Notes under the pieces: generated by a model
The model's database searches: none
What the model was told of the DNA's origin: nothing
Seen by the model: the letters and a program-made list of their open reading frames with translations, nothing else
Assembly (NCBI RefSeq): GCF_004310685.1
Contig: NZ_SISG01000001.1
Location: 2,480,001 to 2,544,000, forward strand
Length of the DNA stretch: 64,000 nt
Source: Glaciihabitans arcticus
Lineage (GTDB): Bacteria; Actinomycetota; Actinomycetes; Actinomycetales; Microbacteriaceae
Direction: 5' to 3'
Position numbers and translations under genes: made by a program
Shown here: positions 1-9,452 of the stretch, piece by piece
Numbering within the stretch: the first letter of the stretch is position 1
Layout: each line of letters begins with the position of its first letter

Positions 1-3000
1 GCACGGGGGCGATGGTCGTCGTGGTGAGCACCGCGGAGGTGTCCGCGACCGTCGCGTTTCCGGGTGCTGTTGACGTGACGCTCGCCCGGTTGCTGAAGCT
101 GCCCGCATCCACGTCGGCCTGGGTGACTGTGTAGGTCGCTGTCGCCGTGGCGATTCCGTTCGGCAGCAGCGTGCCCGCAGCCCCCGGCCAGGTGATGTTC
201 GGTGTGGTCAGCCCGACGAGGGTGTCGGTGAGGGTGACGCCGGTGAGGGTCTGGTTTCCGGGGTTGGTGATGGTGATCGTGTAGCTCACCACGTCACCGA
301 CCTTCGCCCCGGTCAGGATGCTCGCAGTCTGGCTCACGGTGATGCGGCGATCCGCTGTCGCGGTCGGAACGGTGACGGACGACGTCGCCGTCGGCACCGT
401 CTGCCCCGTGGGGGTCTTGCCCGTGACGGTGGCGGTATTGGCGATGGAGCCGGAGTCCACATCCGCCTGCTTGATGACGTACGTCGCCGTGCCGGTGGCC
501 GTCGCGTTCGGCGCAAGCACGCCGGTCGTGCCGCCCTGCCAGGTGAGGGCGGGGATGCTGAGGCCCGCGAGCGAGTCGGTGAGGGTGACGCCGCTGAGCG
601 TGACGTTGCCGGTGTTGCGGATCGTGAAGCTGAAGGTGACGATGTCGCCGGCAATTCCGGTGCCGGTCGTTACCGCGCCGGTCTTGAGCACCGTCAGGGT
701 TCCCGTCGGAGCGACCGAGACGCTGTTCGGGGTGGTGACGGAGACCGCGGCGCCGGTCGGCGGGGTGCCCGTCGCGCGCGCGGTGTTGGCGACGGCGCCC
801 GCGTCGACGTCGGACTGCTTGAGCACGTAACTGGCCGAGGCGGTTACCGTCTGGTTGGGCAGCAGGGTGGCGAGCGTTCCGGTACCGCCGGTGACGGTGA
901 TGGCGCTGAGGTCCTGCAACGGGTCGGTCAGCGTGACGTTCCTGAGGGTCACGTTTCCGGTGTTCCGCACGACGAAGGCGTAGCTGATCGAGTCGCCGGC
1001 CTTCGCGCCGGCCTGCAGGGTGCCGGTCTTGCTGAGACTGATTGCGGGAGCGGCGGCAACGGTCGGGGTGACGACCTGGCCGGTCGTGCCGGTCACGCTC
1101 GTCGCGCCGAAGTTCGCGGTCGACGAGGCGGTGTTGCGCACCGAGCCGGAGTCGACGTCGGATTGCTTGACGACGTAGGTCGCCTGGGCGATGACGGTCT
1201 GGCCGGGCGCGAGCGATGCTGGAGTGCCCGTGCCGCCGGTGACGGTGATCACCGAGATGTCGGGCAGCGTCTCGGCGAAGGTCACACCGGTGAGGGTCAC
1301 GTTGCCGGTGTTGCGCGCGGTCAGCGTGTAGGTCACGGTGGTGCCCGCGGTCAGCGCGGTGGACGGCGACGCGGTCTTCGTGGTCGTGAGAGCAGGGGCA
1401 GCGGATGCCGTCGCCACGCTCGCGACCGCGGAGGTGGCCGTGACAGCTGGGCCGGTCGGCGGGGTGCCCGACGCGGTAGCGGTGTTGCGCACCGTTCCCG
1501 CGTTCACGTCGGCCTGCTTGATGACGTAGGTGGCGGTGGCGGTCGCCTGCGTGTTCGGCTGCAGGCGGTTCGGCGAGGCGGGAACGGGCCAGGTGTAGCT
1601 CAGGCCCGAGAGGCCGGCAAGGGTGTCGGAGATACCGACCGAGTTCAGCGTCACGTTGCCGGTGTTGCGCACCACGAACGAGAACGTGATCGTGTCACCG
1701 ACGGATCCGTTGCCGCTCGTCACGGCACCCGTCTTGGCGATGGTCAGCGCGGGGCCCGAGGCGAGGGGCACGGTGGCGGAGTCGGTGCTGGTAACCGCGG
1801 CGCCGGTGGGCGGGGTGCCACGACCGGTTGCGACGTTGGGCACGGAGCCCGAGTTCACGTCATCCTGTGTCAGCACGTAGCTTGCCGTCGCGGTGACGGT
1901 CTGCCCGGGCTGCAGGGTGTTGGCCACCCCGCTCGGCCAGGTGCCGTACACCGGTGCGGTGATGCCCGGCAGGCTGTCGGCCACCGTGACGGCGGTCAGG
2001 GTCACGTTGCCCGAGTTACGCAGAGTGATGGTCCAGTTGACCGTCTCGCCCGCGCGGCCCGTGGCGCCGGTCGCGAGCGCGCCCGACTTGGTGGTGACGA
2101 TCGAGGGGTTCGGGGCGGCGGTGTTCCTCGTGATCGGGCCGGAGCTCGAGGTCAGTGCGGTCGCACCGTAGCTACCGGTACCGGTCGCCGTGTTGATGAC
2201 ACGGCCGGAGTTAACATCGGCCTGCTTGATGACGTAGGTCGCGGTCGCCGTGACGAACTGGCCGGGGGCGAGCACCCCGACCGCGCCGGGCCAGGTGTAG
2301 CTGAGAGCGGAGAGACCCTGCAGCGGGTCGTTGATGGTCACGCCGGTGACGGTCACGTTGCCGCTGTTGGTGGTACGGAAGGCGTAGTTGATGACGTCGC
2401 CGGCATTGCCCGCGGCACCGCCCGCGATCGTGGCGGTCTTCGTGGTGGCGAGAGCCGGCGCGGCGGCGATCGTCGTGACGACACGGTCGGCCGAACTGCC
2501 CGTGACGGTGGTTCCGGAGGGGGTGCGACCCGTCGCGCTGGCCGTGTTGCGGATGCTTCCGGCGTCCACGTCGGATTGCTTGACGGTGTAGCTCGCGGTC
2601 GCCGTTGCGGTCTGTCCGGGGGTCAGCACTCCCGGATTCGCCGGTGTCGGCCAGGTCACGGTGATCGTTCCGAGTGAGGGCAGCGGATCGCTGAGCGTCA
2701 CCTGGCTGAGCGTGACGTTGCCCTCGTTCTTGACCACGAAGCTGTAGTTGACCGTGGCACCCGCGGTGAGGCCGGTCGCAGGCGAGGCGTTCTTGACCAC
2801 GCTGAGCGAGCCGGCCGGCACGATCGCGACCGTGGCCGGGGTCGTGCGCGTGACGTTCGCACCCGTCGGGGGCTTCGCGCTGGCGGTCGCCGTGTTGGCC
2901 ACAGACCCCGCGTCAACGTCGGACTGCTTGAGCGTATAGGTCGCCCGGGCGATCACGGTCTGGCCCGGGGACAGGTTCGCGAGTGTGCCGGTTCCGCCGG

Positions 3001-5758
3001 TCACCGTGATCGCGGAGAGGTCCTGCAGCGGGTCGGTGATGCTGGCCGCGGTCAGGGTCACGTTGCCCGAGTTGGTGAGCGTGAAGGTGTAGGTGACGAC
3101 GTCGCCGGCCTTGTTCGCGGCGCCTGCGGGGAGAGTCCCTGATTTCGCCAGCGTGATCGCGGGCGATGCGGCGAGCGTCGGCACCACCGACTGCGTCGAT
3201 ACGGCGCTCACTGTGGCGCCGTTCGGCGCCTTGGACGTAGCCGTGGCGATGTTTCGCACCGAGCCGGCGTCTACATCCGCCTGTTTGATCGTGTACGTCG
3301 CCGTGGCGATGACCGTCTGGTTCGGCGCGAGGCTCGTGAGGCTACCGGTGCCGCCCGTGACGGTGATCGCCGAAAGGGTGGCGAGCGGGTCGGTGAGCAC
3401 CACGTCGGTGAGGGTCACGTTGCCGGTGTTGCGCACGGTGAAGGTGTAGGTGATGGTCTGGCCTGGACCCGCGTTTCCCGACGCCACGCCGGTCTTCGTT
3501 GTGGTCATCGCCGGTGCAGCCGCGACTGTCGGGATGCTCGCCTGCGGCGAGGTTCCCGTGGTGGTGGCTCCCGCGGGGGTACGACTCGTCACTGTTGCGG
3601 TGTTCTTGACGGAGCCGGCGTTCACGTCGGCCTGCTTGATCGTGTAGTTCGCCGTCGCCGTCGCAGTCGCGCCGGGAAGGAGCGTGCCCGCGGTGCCGGG
3701 CCAGGTGACCACCGGGGTCGAGAGGTCGGCGAGCGGGTCGTTCAGCACGACGTTCGTGAGCGTGACGTTGCCCGTGTTGGTGAAGCCGAAGCTGTAGCGG
3801 ATGACGTCGCCGACCCGGCCGGTGCCGGGAGACACCAGCGCACCCGTCTTGGTCACGGCGATCGTCGAGACCGGCGCGATGGTCGTGGTGCGTGTGGCGG
3901 TCGCCGTGGGCTTGATGCCGCCGTCGCTATCGGTGCCCGTCGTCGTCGCCGTATTGACGATGGATCCGGCGTTCACGTCGGCCTGCTTGAGCGTGTACGT
4001 CGCAGTGGCCGTAGCTATCGCACCCGCTGCGAGCGCCCCGGCTGTCGCGGTCGGCCAACTGTAGGTGAGCGCCGAGAGGTCGGCGAGCGGATCGGTCACC
4101 GTGACACCGGTCAGCGGTGAGCTGCCGTTGTTGGTGATTGTGAAGGTGTAGGTGAGAACGTCGCCGACCCGGCCGATGGAACCGGCGGGGAGGGCGCTCG
4201 TCTTGGCGAGGGCGATCGACGACAGGTTGATGGTCGTCGAGTCGCTGTCATTGGCGAGGTAGTTGCCGACGAGGGTGTACCCGGTCGCATTCGCCGTGGA
4301 GACGTAGGTGCCCGCCGACGCGGCCGTCGCGGTGCAGGTATAGGTCGTGGTCTGCAGCGGTGTCAGCACCACCCCCGTCAGGGTGCGCGCGCAGTCGGAC
4401 TGGTCATCGGTGACGACGATGTTGCGCAGCGTTCCCGCGCCAGTATTGGTGATGACAACCGTAAAAGTAGCCTTCTCGGCCGCCGTTCGCGCCTGCACAT
4501 CGGCCGTGCCGTTGTAGGACTTATTGACCTGGAGCCCGGCGGTCGGCACCGAGAGGATCGCGTTCCGCAGCAGGTACGAGTCACCGCTCGTGCCGAGGCG
4601 CAGGTTGACCGACGAGTCCCCCTGCACGACGTTGGCGAGACCGATGGTCGCGACATCCACACTCTGATTAGTGAAGGCGCTGGTGTCGGCGGTCTGGGTG
4701 TAGCGATCGGAGCCGATTGCCCGGCCGATGCCGAAGTTGTTCGTCACACCCGCGCTGTTGTTGAGCTCCGTGTAGGTCGTTCCACTGCGGGAATACTCTG
4801 CCGAGTCGCCGACGATGTTGCGGTCGCCCTCGAACAGCGTGAAGCCGGCGCGCGTGCCCGTCTCGACTGCGGTAAAGCCGGTGAATCCCACGGTGAGATC
4901 GGCATCATTCTGGCCCTGGCGAACGTGGCCCTCGTAGTAGATGACGCGGTGGGGCACCGAGTTGATGTTGCCGGGGATATAGGTGCCGTAGTCGTAGACG
5001 ACCGTGAGCCCCCAGCCGGCGTAGCAACCGGCGCCTGTCGGACCCCAGATGTTTCCGGCCGAGACGGTGATCGGCTGGCCGGTTCCGACGCCGAAAGCAC
5101 TCGTGACGTCTGCGCTCGCGCTGTAGTACAGCGCGGTGGCCTGCGAGGCGGGATCTTCGAGCATGCTCGTCGGCGCAACGTTGGTGACCGGTCCGCCGGC
5201 AACCTGCAATTGAGCGGCACGGGTTCGGTATCCGACGGCAGATCCGGTCGGCAGGGTCGCGACACCACGACTCGTTGAGAAAGTGGTGCAGAGCATCCGA
5301 CTGTCGCCGGTAAAGACGCCTGTGTTGCCGCTCCAGGTCAGGAACGCTTTGACCACATTCGCGCCGGACGGGATGGTGAGCTTCGCAGAGCTGGAGTTCG
5401 TGGTGAACCCGGCGATCGTGTTCGAGTTGACCATTGCGAAGTTGTCGTTGACGTTGGCGGTCGCCGGGTCGGCCGCTGCATGCAGGTTGGTGCAGGTTCC
5501 GGCGCCGGTCGCGAGAGCCGCGCCGGTGCAGGAGAGCACGCCGTTTCCCGCCTGCACGAAGTCGCCGTTGACGGTGGCCTGGTAGTTGGGGGTCGTGCCA
5601 CTGTTGGTTCCCCACTGCACAACGGCGGCGGATGCCTGCTGGGCGGGCGCGAGGGTGAGACCGGAGACGACGACACCGATGGAGACGACGAGGGCGAGTG
5701 CGCGACGGAAGCGAGGCGCGTGAGCGCGCCGCGAACCAGCGTCGGGTGTGCCGTGCAC
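1..5758 (-). CDS. Giant secreted DUF11/DUF7507-repeat protein (3' end outside window)
   Basis: An open frame of about 1,919 codons runs leftward from a GTG at 5758, preceded by GAGGGGAAC, and leaves the window without a stop. Residues 1-45 form a signal peptide: an RRAHAPRFRR basic stretch, a hydrophobic core, then QQASA|A. The next ~360 residues contain no repeats. After that come DUF11-type beta-sandwich domains with the recurring core Q-A-D-V-(D/N)-(A/S)-G followed by NTAT. I count 12 copies of that core with plus-strand anchors from 111 to 3975, spaced 348-357 bp (116-119 residues) and all in the same frame, plus one divergent Cys-containing domain around residues 405-500. The family (DUF11/DUF7507, TIGR01451-like) is found in cell-surface proteins, so adhesion or surface-layer function is an inference. 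The C-terminal anchor is not visible. Confidence 0.9.
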   Translation of the reverse strand, partial: MHGTPDAGSRRAHAPRFRRALALVVSIGVVVSGLTLAPAQQASAAVVQWGTNSGTTPNYQATVNGDFVQAGNGVLSCTGAALATGAGTCTNLHAAADPATANVNDNFAMVNSNTIAGFTTNSSSAKLTIPSGANVVKAFLTWSGNTGVFTGDSRMLCTTFSTSRGVATLPTGSAVGYRTRAAQLQVAGGPVTNVAPTSMLEDPASQATALYYSASADVTSAFGVGTGQPITVSAGNIWGPTGAGCYAGWGLTVVYDYGTYIPGNINSVPHRVIYYEGHVRQGQNDADLTVGFTGFTAVETGTRAGFTLFEGDRNIVGDSAEYSRSGTTYTELNNSAGVTNNFGIGRAIGSDRYTQTADTSAFTNQSVDVATIGLANVVQGDSSVNLRLGTSGDSYLLRNAILSVPTAGLQVNKSYNGTADVQARTAAEKATFTVVITNTGAGTLRNIVVTDDQSDCARTLTGVVLTPLQTTTYTCTATAASAGTYVSTANATGYTLVGNYLANDSDSTTINLSSIALAKTSALPAGSIGRVGDVLTYTFTITNNGSSPLTGVTVTDPLADLSALTYSWPTATAGALAAGAIATATATYTLKQADVNAGSIVNTATTTGTDSDGGIKPTATATRTTTIAPVSTIAVTKTGALVSPGTGRVGDVIRYSFGFTNTGNVTLTNVVLNDPLADLSTPVVTWPGTAGTLLPGATATATANYTIKQADVNAGSVKNTATVTSRTPAGATTTGTSPQASIPTVAAAPAMTTTKTGVASGNAGPGQTITYTFTVRNTGNVTLTDVVLTDPLATLSAITVTGGTGSLTSLAPNQTVIATATYTIKQADVDAGSVRNIATATSKAPNGATVSAVSTQSVVPTLAASPAITLAKSGTLPAGAANKAGDVVTYTFTLTNSGNVTLTAASITDPLQDLSAITVTGGTGTLANLSPGQTVIARATYTLKQSDVDAGSVANTATASAKPPTGANVTRTTPATVAIVPAGSLSVVKNASPATGLTAGATVNYSFVVKNEGNVTLSQVTLSDPLPSLGTITVTWPTPANPGVLTPGQTATATASYTVKQSDVDAGSIRNTASATGRTPSGTTVTGSSADRVVTTIAAAPALATTKTATIAGGAAGNAGDVINYAFRTTNSGNVTVTGVTINDPLQGLSALSYTWPGAVGVLAPGQFVTATATYVIKQADVNSGRVINTATGTGSYGATALTSSSGPITRNTAAPNPSIVTTKSGALATGATGRAGETVNWTITLRNSGNVTLTAVTVADSLPGITAPVYGTWPSGVANTLQPGQTVTATASYVLTQDDVNSGSVPNVATGRGTPPTGAAVTSTDSATVPLASGPALTIAKTGAVTSGNGSVGDTITFSFVVRNTGNVTLNSVGISDTLAGLSGLSYTWPVPASPNRLQPNTQATATATYVIKQADVNAGTVRNTATASGTPPTGPAVTATSAVASVATASAAPALTTTKTASPSTALTAGTTVTYTLTARNTGNVTLTGVTFAETLPDISVITVTGGTGTPASLAPGQTVIAQATYVVKQSDVDSGSVRNTASSTANFGATSVTGTTGQVVTPTVAAAPAISLSKTGTLQAGAKAGDSISYAFVVRNTGNVTLRNVTLTDPLQDLSAITVTGGTGTLATLLPNQTVTASASYVLKQSDVDAGAVANTARATGTPPTGAAVSVTTPNSVSVAPTGTLTVLKTGAVTTGTGIAGDIVTFSFTIRNTGNVTLSGVTLTDSLAGLSIPALTWQGGTTGVLAPNATATGTATYVIKQADVDSGSIANTATVTGKTPTGQTVPTATSSVTVPTATADRRITVSQTASILTGAKVGDVVSYTITITNPGNQTLTGVTLTDTLVGLTTPNITWPGAAGTLLPNGIATATATYTVTQADVDAGSFSNRASVTSTAPGNATVADTSAVLTTTTIAPV
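111..3985 (-). repeat. Tandem ~351-bp coding repeat, 12 visible copies
   Basis: The plus-strand anchor acgtcggcctg or a close variant begins at 111, 459, 807, 1155, 1506, 1857, 2214, 2568, 2916, 3273, 3624 and 3975. Every spacing is a multiple of three (348, 348, 348, 351, 351, 357, 354, 348, 357, 351, 351). Each anchor encodes the Q-A-D-V core of one DUF11-type domain. The array probably continues beyond position 1. Confidence 0.9.
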
Positions 5759-5999
5759 GATCGTTCCCCTCAAGATGATGCAACAAATAACGTCGTCAAT
5801 ATCAACGCGCTCTTCACACAGCTCTTCGGGTGAGTCGTGACAAATAGGCTTATCGGGAGTTCGGAGCCCTTTACCGATCCAGATTGGTCGGGGGCTACCA
5901 GCTCTCCCTTTCAACCATACGTGAAGGTTTTACATTCACCAGTCCCCCGTCGGGGTGGCTCATAACGATTGTGAGTTATTCACGATTGGCGGGTCCTGT

Positions 6000-6005
6000 T
6001 AAGGT
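6000..6005 (+). promoter_or_regulatory. Leaderless -10 box for the DNA methyltransferase
   Basis: TAAGGT lies 6 nt before the GTG at 6012, the same arrangement as at many other genes in this window. No clear -35 is seen. Confidence 0.5.
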
Positions 6006-6011
6006 CGTGGA

Positions 6012-6860
6012 GTGACTGCGACGTGGACCCCCGACGGCCCGAACCTCGTCGTCGAGGGCGACAATCTCGCCGTGATCCGCGCTCTTCCCGACGAGTCGTT
6101 CCGCCTGATCTACATCGATCCGCCGTTCAACACCGGCCGGGTGCAGTCCCGCCAGCAGCTGACCACAGTGCGCAACGTCGAAGGCACCCGCCAGGGCTTC
6201 AAGGGCAACAACTACGACACGATCAAGGGGCTGCTCTACTCCTACGACGACGCGTTCGCCGACTATTGGGAGTTCCTCGAACCCCGGCTCGAGGAGGCGT
6301 GGCGTCTCCTCCACGACGAGGGCACCCTCTACCTGCATCTCGACTTCCGCGAAGTGCACTACGCGAAAGTGGTTCTGGATGCGCTCTTCGGCCGCGAGTG
6401 CTTCCTGAACGAGATCATCTGGGCGTACGACTACGGCGCCCGTGCCACGAAGAAGTGGCCGGCCAAGCACGACACGATCCTCGTCTACGTCAAGAACCCG
6501 CAGTCGTACTACTTCAACAACGAGGAGGTCGACCGCGAGCCCTACATGGCTCCGGGCCTGGTCACCCCGGAGAAGGTGGCACGCGGCAAACTCCCCACGG
6601 ACGTGTGGTGGCACACGATCGTCTCGCCCACGGGCAAGGAGAAGACGGGGTATGCGACACAGAAGCCGGAGGGGATCCTGCGCCGGGTCATCCAGGCCTC
6701 GAGCAAACGTGGTGACTGGGTGCTCGACTTCTTCGCGGGCAGCGGCACGACCGGCTCAGTGGCCGCGCAGCTCGACCGTCGATTCCTGCTGGTCGAGCAG
6801 AACCCCGCCGCGATCGAGATCATGCGCGCGCGGCTCCGCGACGACACAACATTCTCGTAA
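6012..6860 (+). CDS. Beta-class site-specific DNA methyltransferase (orphan)
   Basis: This 282-residue enzyme transfers a methyl group from S-adenosylmethionine to an exocyclic amino group of adenine or cytosine in DNA. Motif IV (DPPF, residues 36-39) is near the N-terminus and the SAM-binding motif I (FAGSGTTG, 241-248) is near the C-terminus, which is the beta-class order seen in N6-adenine and N4-cytosine methylases. The conserved TQKPEG segment before motif I is also present. No restriction endonuclease or specificity subunit is adjacent, so it looks like a solitary methylase that may act in epigenetic regulation; the target site cannot be read from sequence. The GTG start follows TAAGGT by 6 nt with no Shine-Dalgarno sequence. 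Confidence 0.85.
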   Translation: MTATWTPDGPNLVVEGDNLAVIRALPDESFRLIYIDPPFNTGRVQSRQQLTTVRNVEGTRQGFKGNNYDTIKGLLYSYDDAFADYWEFLEPRLEEAWRLLHDEGTLYLHLDFREVHYAKVVLDALFGRECFLNEIIWAYDYGARATKKWPAKHDTILVYVKNPQSYYFNNEEVDREPYMAPGLVTPEKVARGKLPTDVWWHTIVSPTGKEKTGYATQKPEGILRRVIQASSKRGDWVLDFFAGSGTTGSVAAQLDRRFLLVEQNPAAIEIMRARLRDDTTFS

Positions 6861-6871
6861 CACGCGCTCGC

Positions 6872-6877
6872 TACGAT
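6872..6877 (+). promoter_or_regulatory. Leaderless -10 box for the HAD phosphatase
   Basis: TACGAT sits 7 nt before the ATG at 6885. This favours 6885 over the in-frame ATG at 6876, which overlaps the box. Confidence 0.5.
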
Positions 6878-6884
6878 GGGCCTC

Positions 6885-7685
6885 ATGGGAAACCGTGGCG
6901 ATATCGAGTGCTGGCTGACCGACATGGATGGCGTGCTGGTGCACGAGAACCATCCGGTGCCCGGGGCCGCCGCCCTGCTGCAGCAGTGGCGCGATGAGGG
7001 CAAGCCCTACCTGGTGCTGACGAACAACTCGATCTTCACACCGCGCGACCTGAGCGCCCGCCTCAAGGCTTCCGGGCTCGACGTGCCCGAGGACCGCATC
7101 TGGACCTCCGCCCTCGCGACCGCCGACTTCCTCGCCTCGCAGATGCCCGGCGGATCCGCCTTCGTGATCGGCGAGGCCGGCATCACGACCGCGCTGCACG
7201 AGGCCGGCTTCATCATGACCGAGACCAACCCCGACTACGTGGTGATCGGCGAGACCCGCAACTACTCGTTCGAGGCGATCACCAAGGCCATCCGCCTGAT
7301 CGGAAGCGGCTCACGCTTCATCGTCACCAACCCCGACGCGACCGGTCCGAGCGCCGAGGGACCGATGCCTGCGACGGGCGCGGTCGCCGCCCTCATCTCG
7401 AAGGCGACCGGCAAGGAGCCCTACGTCGTCGGCAAGCCCAACCCGATGATGTTCCGCTCGGCGATGAACAAGATCGGCGCGCACAGCGAGAACACCGGCA
7501 TGATCGGCGACCGCATGGACACCGACATCATCGCCGGTATCGAGGCCGGGCTGCACACGATCCTCGTGCTCACCGGCATCAGCGACCAGGCCGAGATCAA
7601 CCGGTACCCGTTCCGTCCCGACGAGATCCTGAACAGCGTTGCCGACCTCGTCAATGCCGAGCCGGTCGAATCCGACGCCGAATAA
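6885..7685 (+). CDS. HAD-superfamily (subfamily IIA, NagD-like) phosphatase
   Basis: A 266-residue cytosolic hydrolase. The nucleophile motif DMDGV is at residues 13-17, motif II LTNN at 45-48, and a C-terminal GDRMDTDI supplies the Mg-binding aspartates; the cap between motifs II and III is the C2 type of HAD-IIA enzymes. Relatives dephosphorylate nucleotides, p-nitrophenyl phosphate or phosphoglycolate, and the natural substrate cannot be deduced. I chose the ATG at 6885 because the upstream ATG at 6876 falls inside the TACGAT -10 box. It lies 24 nt after the methyltransferase but appears to have its own promoter. Confidence 0.85.
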   Translation: MGNRGDIECWLTDMDGVLVHENHPVPGAAALLQQWRDEGKPYLVLTNNSIFTPRDLSARLKASGLDVPEDRIWTSALATADFLASQMPGGSAFVIGEAGITTALHEAGFIMTETNPDYVVIGETRNYSFEAITKAIRLIGSGSRFIVTNPDATGPSAEGPMPATGAVAALISKATGKEPYVVGKPNPMMFRSAMNKIGAHSENTGMIGDRMDTDIIAGIEAGLHTILVLTGISDQAEINRYPFRPDEILNSVADLVNAEPVESDAE

Positions 7686-7688
7686 TCG

Positions 7689-8834
7689 TTACGGTTCGGG
7701 CTCCGGCACCACCGGTACAACCGGTGTCGGCCGGTCCGGCATCGCAACGCTCGAGGTGAGCGGTTCACCTGTCGAGCGACTGACGAAGCAGAAGTAGTTG
7801 CGGTCCCCGTCGATCCAGCTCTGCTCGTCGGCCGCGTAGCTCGCCGAGACCTGGATATCGGAATAGGCCTTCGCGGCCGTGTAGTCCACGTTCGTCGCGT
7901 TCGAGCACAGCTGGCCCATGCGGGACTGCAACTCTTCGAGGCCGGGATACGCGTCGAGGATCGAGTCCTCAAAGACGCCGGTCGCCACGAGCTGTGCCGT
8001 GTGCGGCCCCGAGCAGTCGACGACGGTGAACTCCTTGTCCCACGGCGACACGTACGGCTCGACGCACTCGGTGCCGAGCAGGTCACTCCACGCGTGCACC
8101 CCGGCGGGCAGCGGTCCGAGGCTCTCCGGTGCAAGCGTCGGTGCTGAGGATGGCACGGCCGGGGCTTCGGGAGCCGCCGCGAACTGCGGCGCAAGCCTGA
8201 CGCCCCCGAGGAACACGGCGACCAGCGCGAGGGCGGCGACGAGCCCGCCGGCCGCCCAGAGCAGGTTGCGCTGCAGGCGCGGCATCGGCTCGGCCGGCAG
8301 CAGTGTGGGCGGCGGCGCGACGAGCGCTCCCGGCGCGGCTGCGGGCTCCACCGCCTTGCCCGGGAAGGGGATGCCCTCGAGAACGACGATCGCGTCCTCG
8401 TACTCCTGGAATGAACCCTCGCCGAACAGGTCCTCGATCGCGTCGGTGTTCTCTCCGGGTACCGATTCGCCGACGGGTGCGTCGAGGCCGATCGGCTGGG
8501 CGGCGAGCGCGTTCGACGTACCTCCGAGCGACTCGTCGACGGGCGGCGGCTCCCACGGTGCGGGTTGGTGGTAGGGGAACGGATCGGTGGGCGGGCCTTC
8601 CCATTCCTGCGCGGGCATGGCCTCCGTGGCGGGTCCGTCCCACTCCTGCGAGGCCATGGCCTCAGTCGGCAGCCCTTCCGGCGCGGGGCTTGTCGGCTCC
8701 TCTATGGTGACGGCGGCGAAGTAGCCCTGGTCGATCGGTTCGGGAGCGACGGGTGGGGTCGGCGGCGTCTCCTCGTCCTCCGGCTTACCGCCGGGGGTCA
8801 GCCCCCACGGAAAAGGGTTGTCGCCCTCTGCCAC
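7689..8834 (-). CDS. Membrane-anchored Septum_form-domain-like protein
   Basis: 381 residues. The first ~185 are a Pro/Glu-rich, low-complexity cytosolic segment with near-repeats of the type PTEAM-x-QEWDGP. One membrane helix follows at about 190-210, then an extracytoplasmic domain with three or more cysteines and a pattern C-x(n)-V-D-C-S-G-P-H-x-A-Q resembling the Septum_form domain of actinobacterial envelope proteins. Function is not established. The GTG start overlaps the pyrE stop by one base (TAGTG), so the two are probably translationally coupled. It ends 4 nt from the convergent HAD gene. Confidence 0.6.
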   Translation of the reverse strand: MAEGDNPFPWGLTPGGKPEDEETPPTPPVAPEPIDQGYFAAVTIEEPTSPAPEGLPTEAMASQEWDGPATEAMPAQEWEGPPTDPFPYHQPAPWEPPPVDESLGGTSNALAAQPIGLDAPVGESVPGENTDAIEDLFGEGSFQEYEDAIVVLEGIPFPGKAVEPAAAPGALVAPPPTLLPAEPMPRLQRNLLWAAGGLVAALALVAVFLGGVRLAPQFAAAPEAPAVPSSAPTLAPESLGPLPAGVHAWSDLLGTECVEPYVSPWDKEFTVVDCSGPHTAQLVATGVFEDSILDAYPGLEELQSRMGQLCSNATNVDYTAAKAYSDIQVSASYAADEQSWIDGDRNYFCFVSRSTGEPLTSSVAMPDRPTPVVPVVPEPEP

Positions 8835-9382
8835 TACGCGAGTCCCAGTTCCTCGAGTCCGATGGCTGCGTAGTAGGGATAGCCGGCAGCCTCGATGACC
8901 TCACGGGCTCCGGTCGCGCGGTCGACGACCACGGCGACGCCGGCGATGATCGCGCCGACCTTGAGCAGTGCCTCGACGGCCTTGAGCGGGGATCCGCCGG
9001 TGGTCGAAGTGTCCTCGAGCACCACAACGCGCTTGCCCTCAAGATCGGGGCCCTCGACCTGGCGGCCACGACCGTGGTCCTTCGGCTCCTTGCGCACGAC
9101 GAACGAGTCGTACGTCTTACCCAGGGCCACGCCCTGGTGCATCACCGCGGAGGCGATGGGGTCGGCACCCATGGTGAGTCCGCCGACCGCAGCGACATCC
9201 TCAATCTGATCGATCAGATCGACCATGACCTGCCCGATGAGCGGGGCGACGCGGTGGTCGAGGCTCACGCGGCGCATGTCGACGTAGTAGGTCGCCTTCT
9301 TGCCGCTGGTGAGGGTGAAGTCTCCGTGGAACACGGCATCGGCCTTGATGTATTCGATGAGCTGCTGCTTGGCGTCGGTCAC
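8834..9382 (-). CDS. pyrE: Orotate phosphoribosyltransferase
   Basis: PyrE joins orotate to PRPP to give orotidine 5'-phosphate in de novo pyrimidine synthesis. The 182-residue protein shows the PRPP-binding signature VVLEDTSTTGGS at about residues 118-130 and the FTLTSGKKATYYVD substrate segment near 23-36. An upstream in-frame ATG at 9466 would add 28 poorly conserved residues; the GTG at 9382 is preferred because it follows GGGAGGC directly and TAGGCT by 7 nt, and it gives the usual family length. It heads a two-gene operon with the Septum_form-like gene and diverges from xth. Confidence 0.93.
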   Translation of the reverse strand: MTDAKQQLIEYIKADAVFHGDFTLTSGKKATYYVDMRRVSLDHRVAPLIGQVMVDLIDQIEDVAAVGGLTMGADPIASAVMHQGVALGKTYDSFVVRKEPKDHGRGRQVEGPDLEGKRVVVLEDTSTTGGSPLKAVEALLKVGAIIAGVAVVVDRATGAREVIEAAGYPYYAAIGLEELGLA

Positions 9383-9389
9383 GCCTCCC

Positions 9390-9395
9390 AGCCTA
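9390..9395 (-). promoter_or_regulatory. Leaderless -10 box for pyrE
   Basis: On the minus strand TAGGCT is followed after 7 nt (GGGAGGC) by the GTG at 9382. Confidence 0.5.
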
Positions 9396-9440
9396 CCGAG
9401 AGTGCGGGTGACCGGGACCCCGGGCGTCGGGGCGGGCCGG

Positions 9441-9446
9441 TAGCGT
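9441..9446 (+). promoter_or_regulatory. Leaderless -10 box for xth
   Basis: TAGCGT lies 6 nt before the ATG at 9453. Confidence 0.55.
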
Positions 9447-9452
9447 TGTGCC

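Noticed and set aside
1163-2677. Plus-strand open frame of 504 codons
   Set aside because: Antisense to the DUF11-type repeat gene; its Gly/Arg-rich translation has no domain and the periodicity is that of the minus-strand repeats.
111-3985. Possible CRISPR or tandem DNA array
   Set aside because: The repeats are ~351 bp, diverged, and all in one reading frame, so they are protein domain repeats and not CRISPR units.
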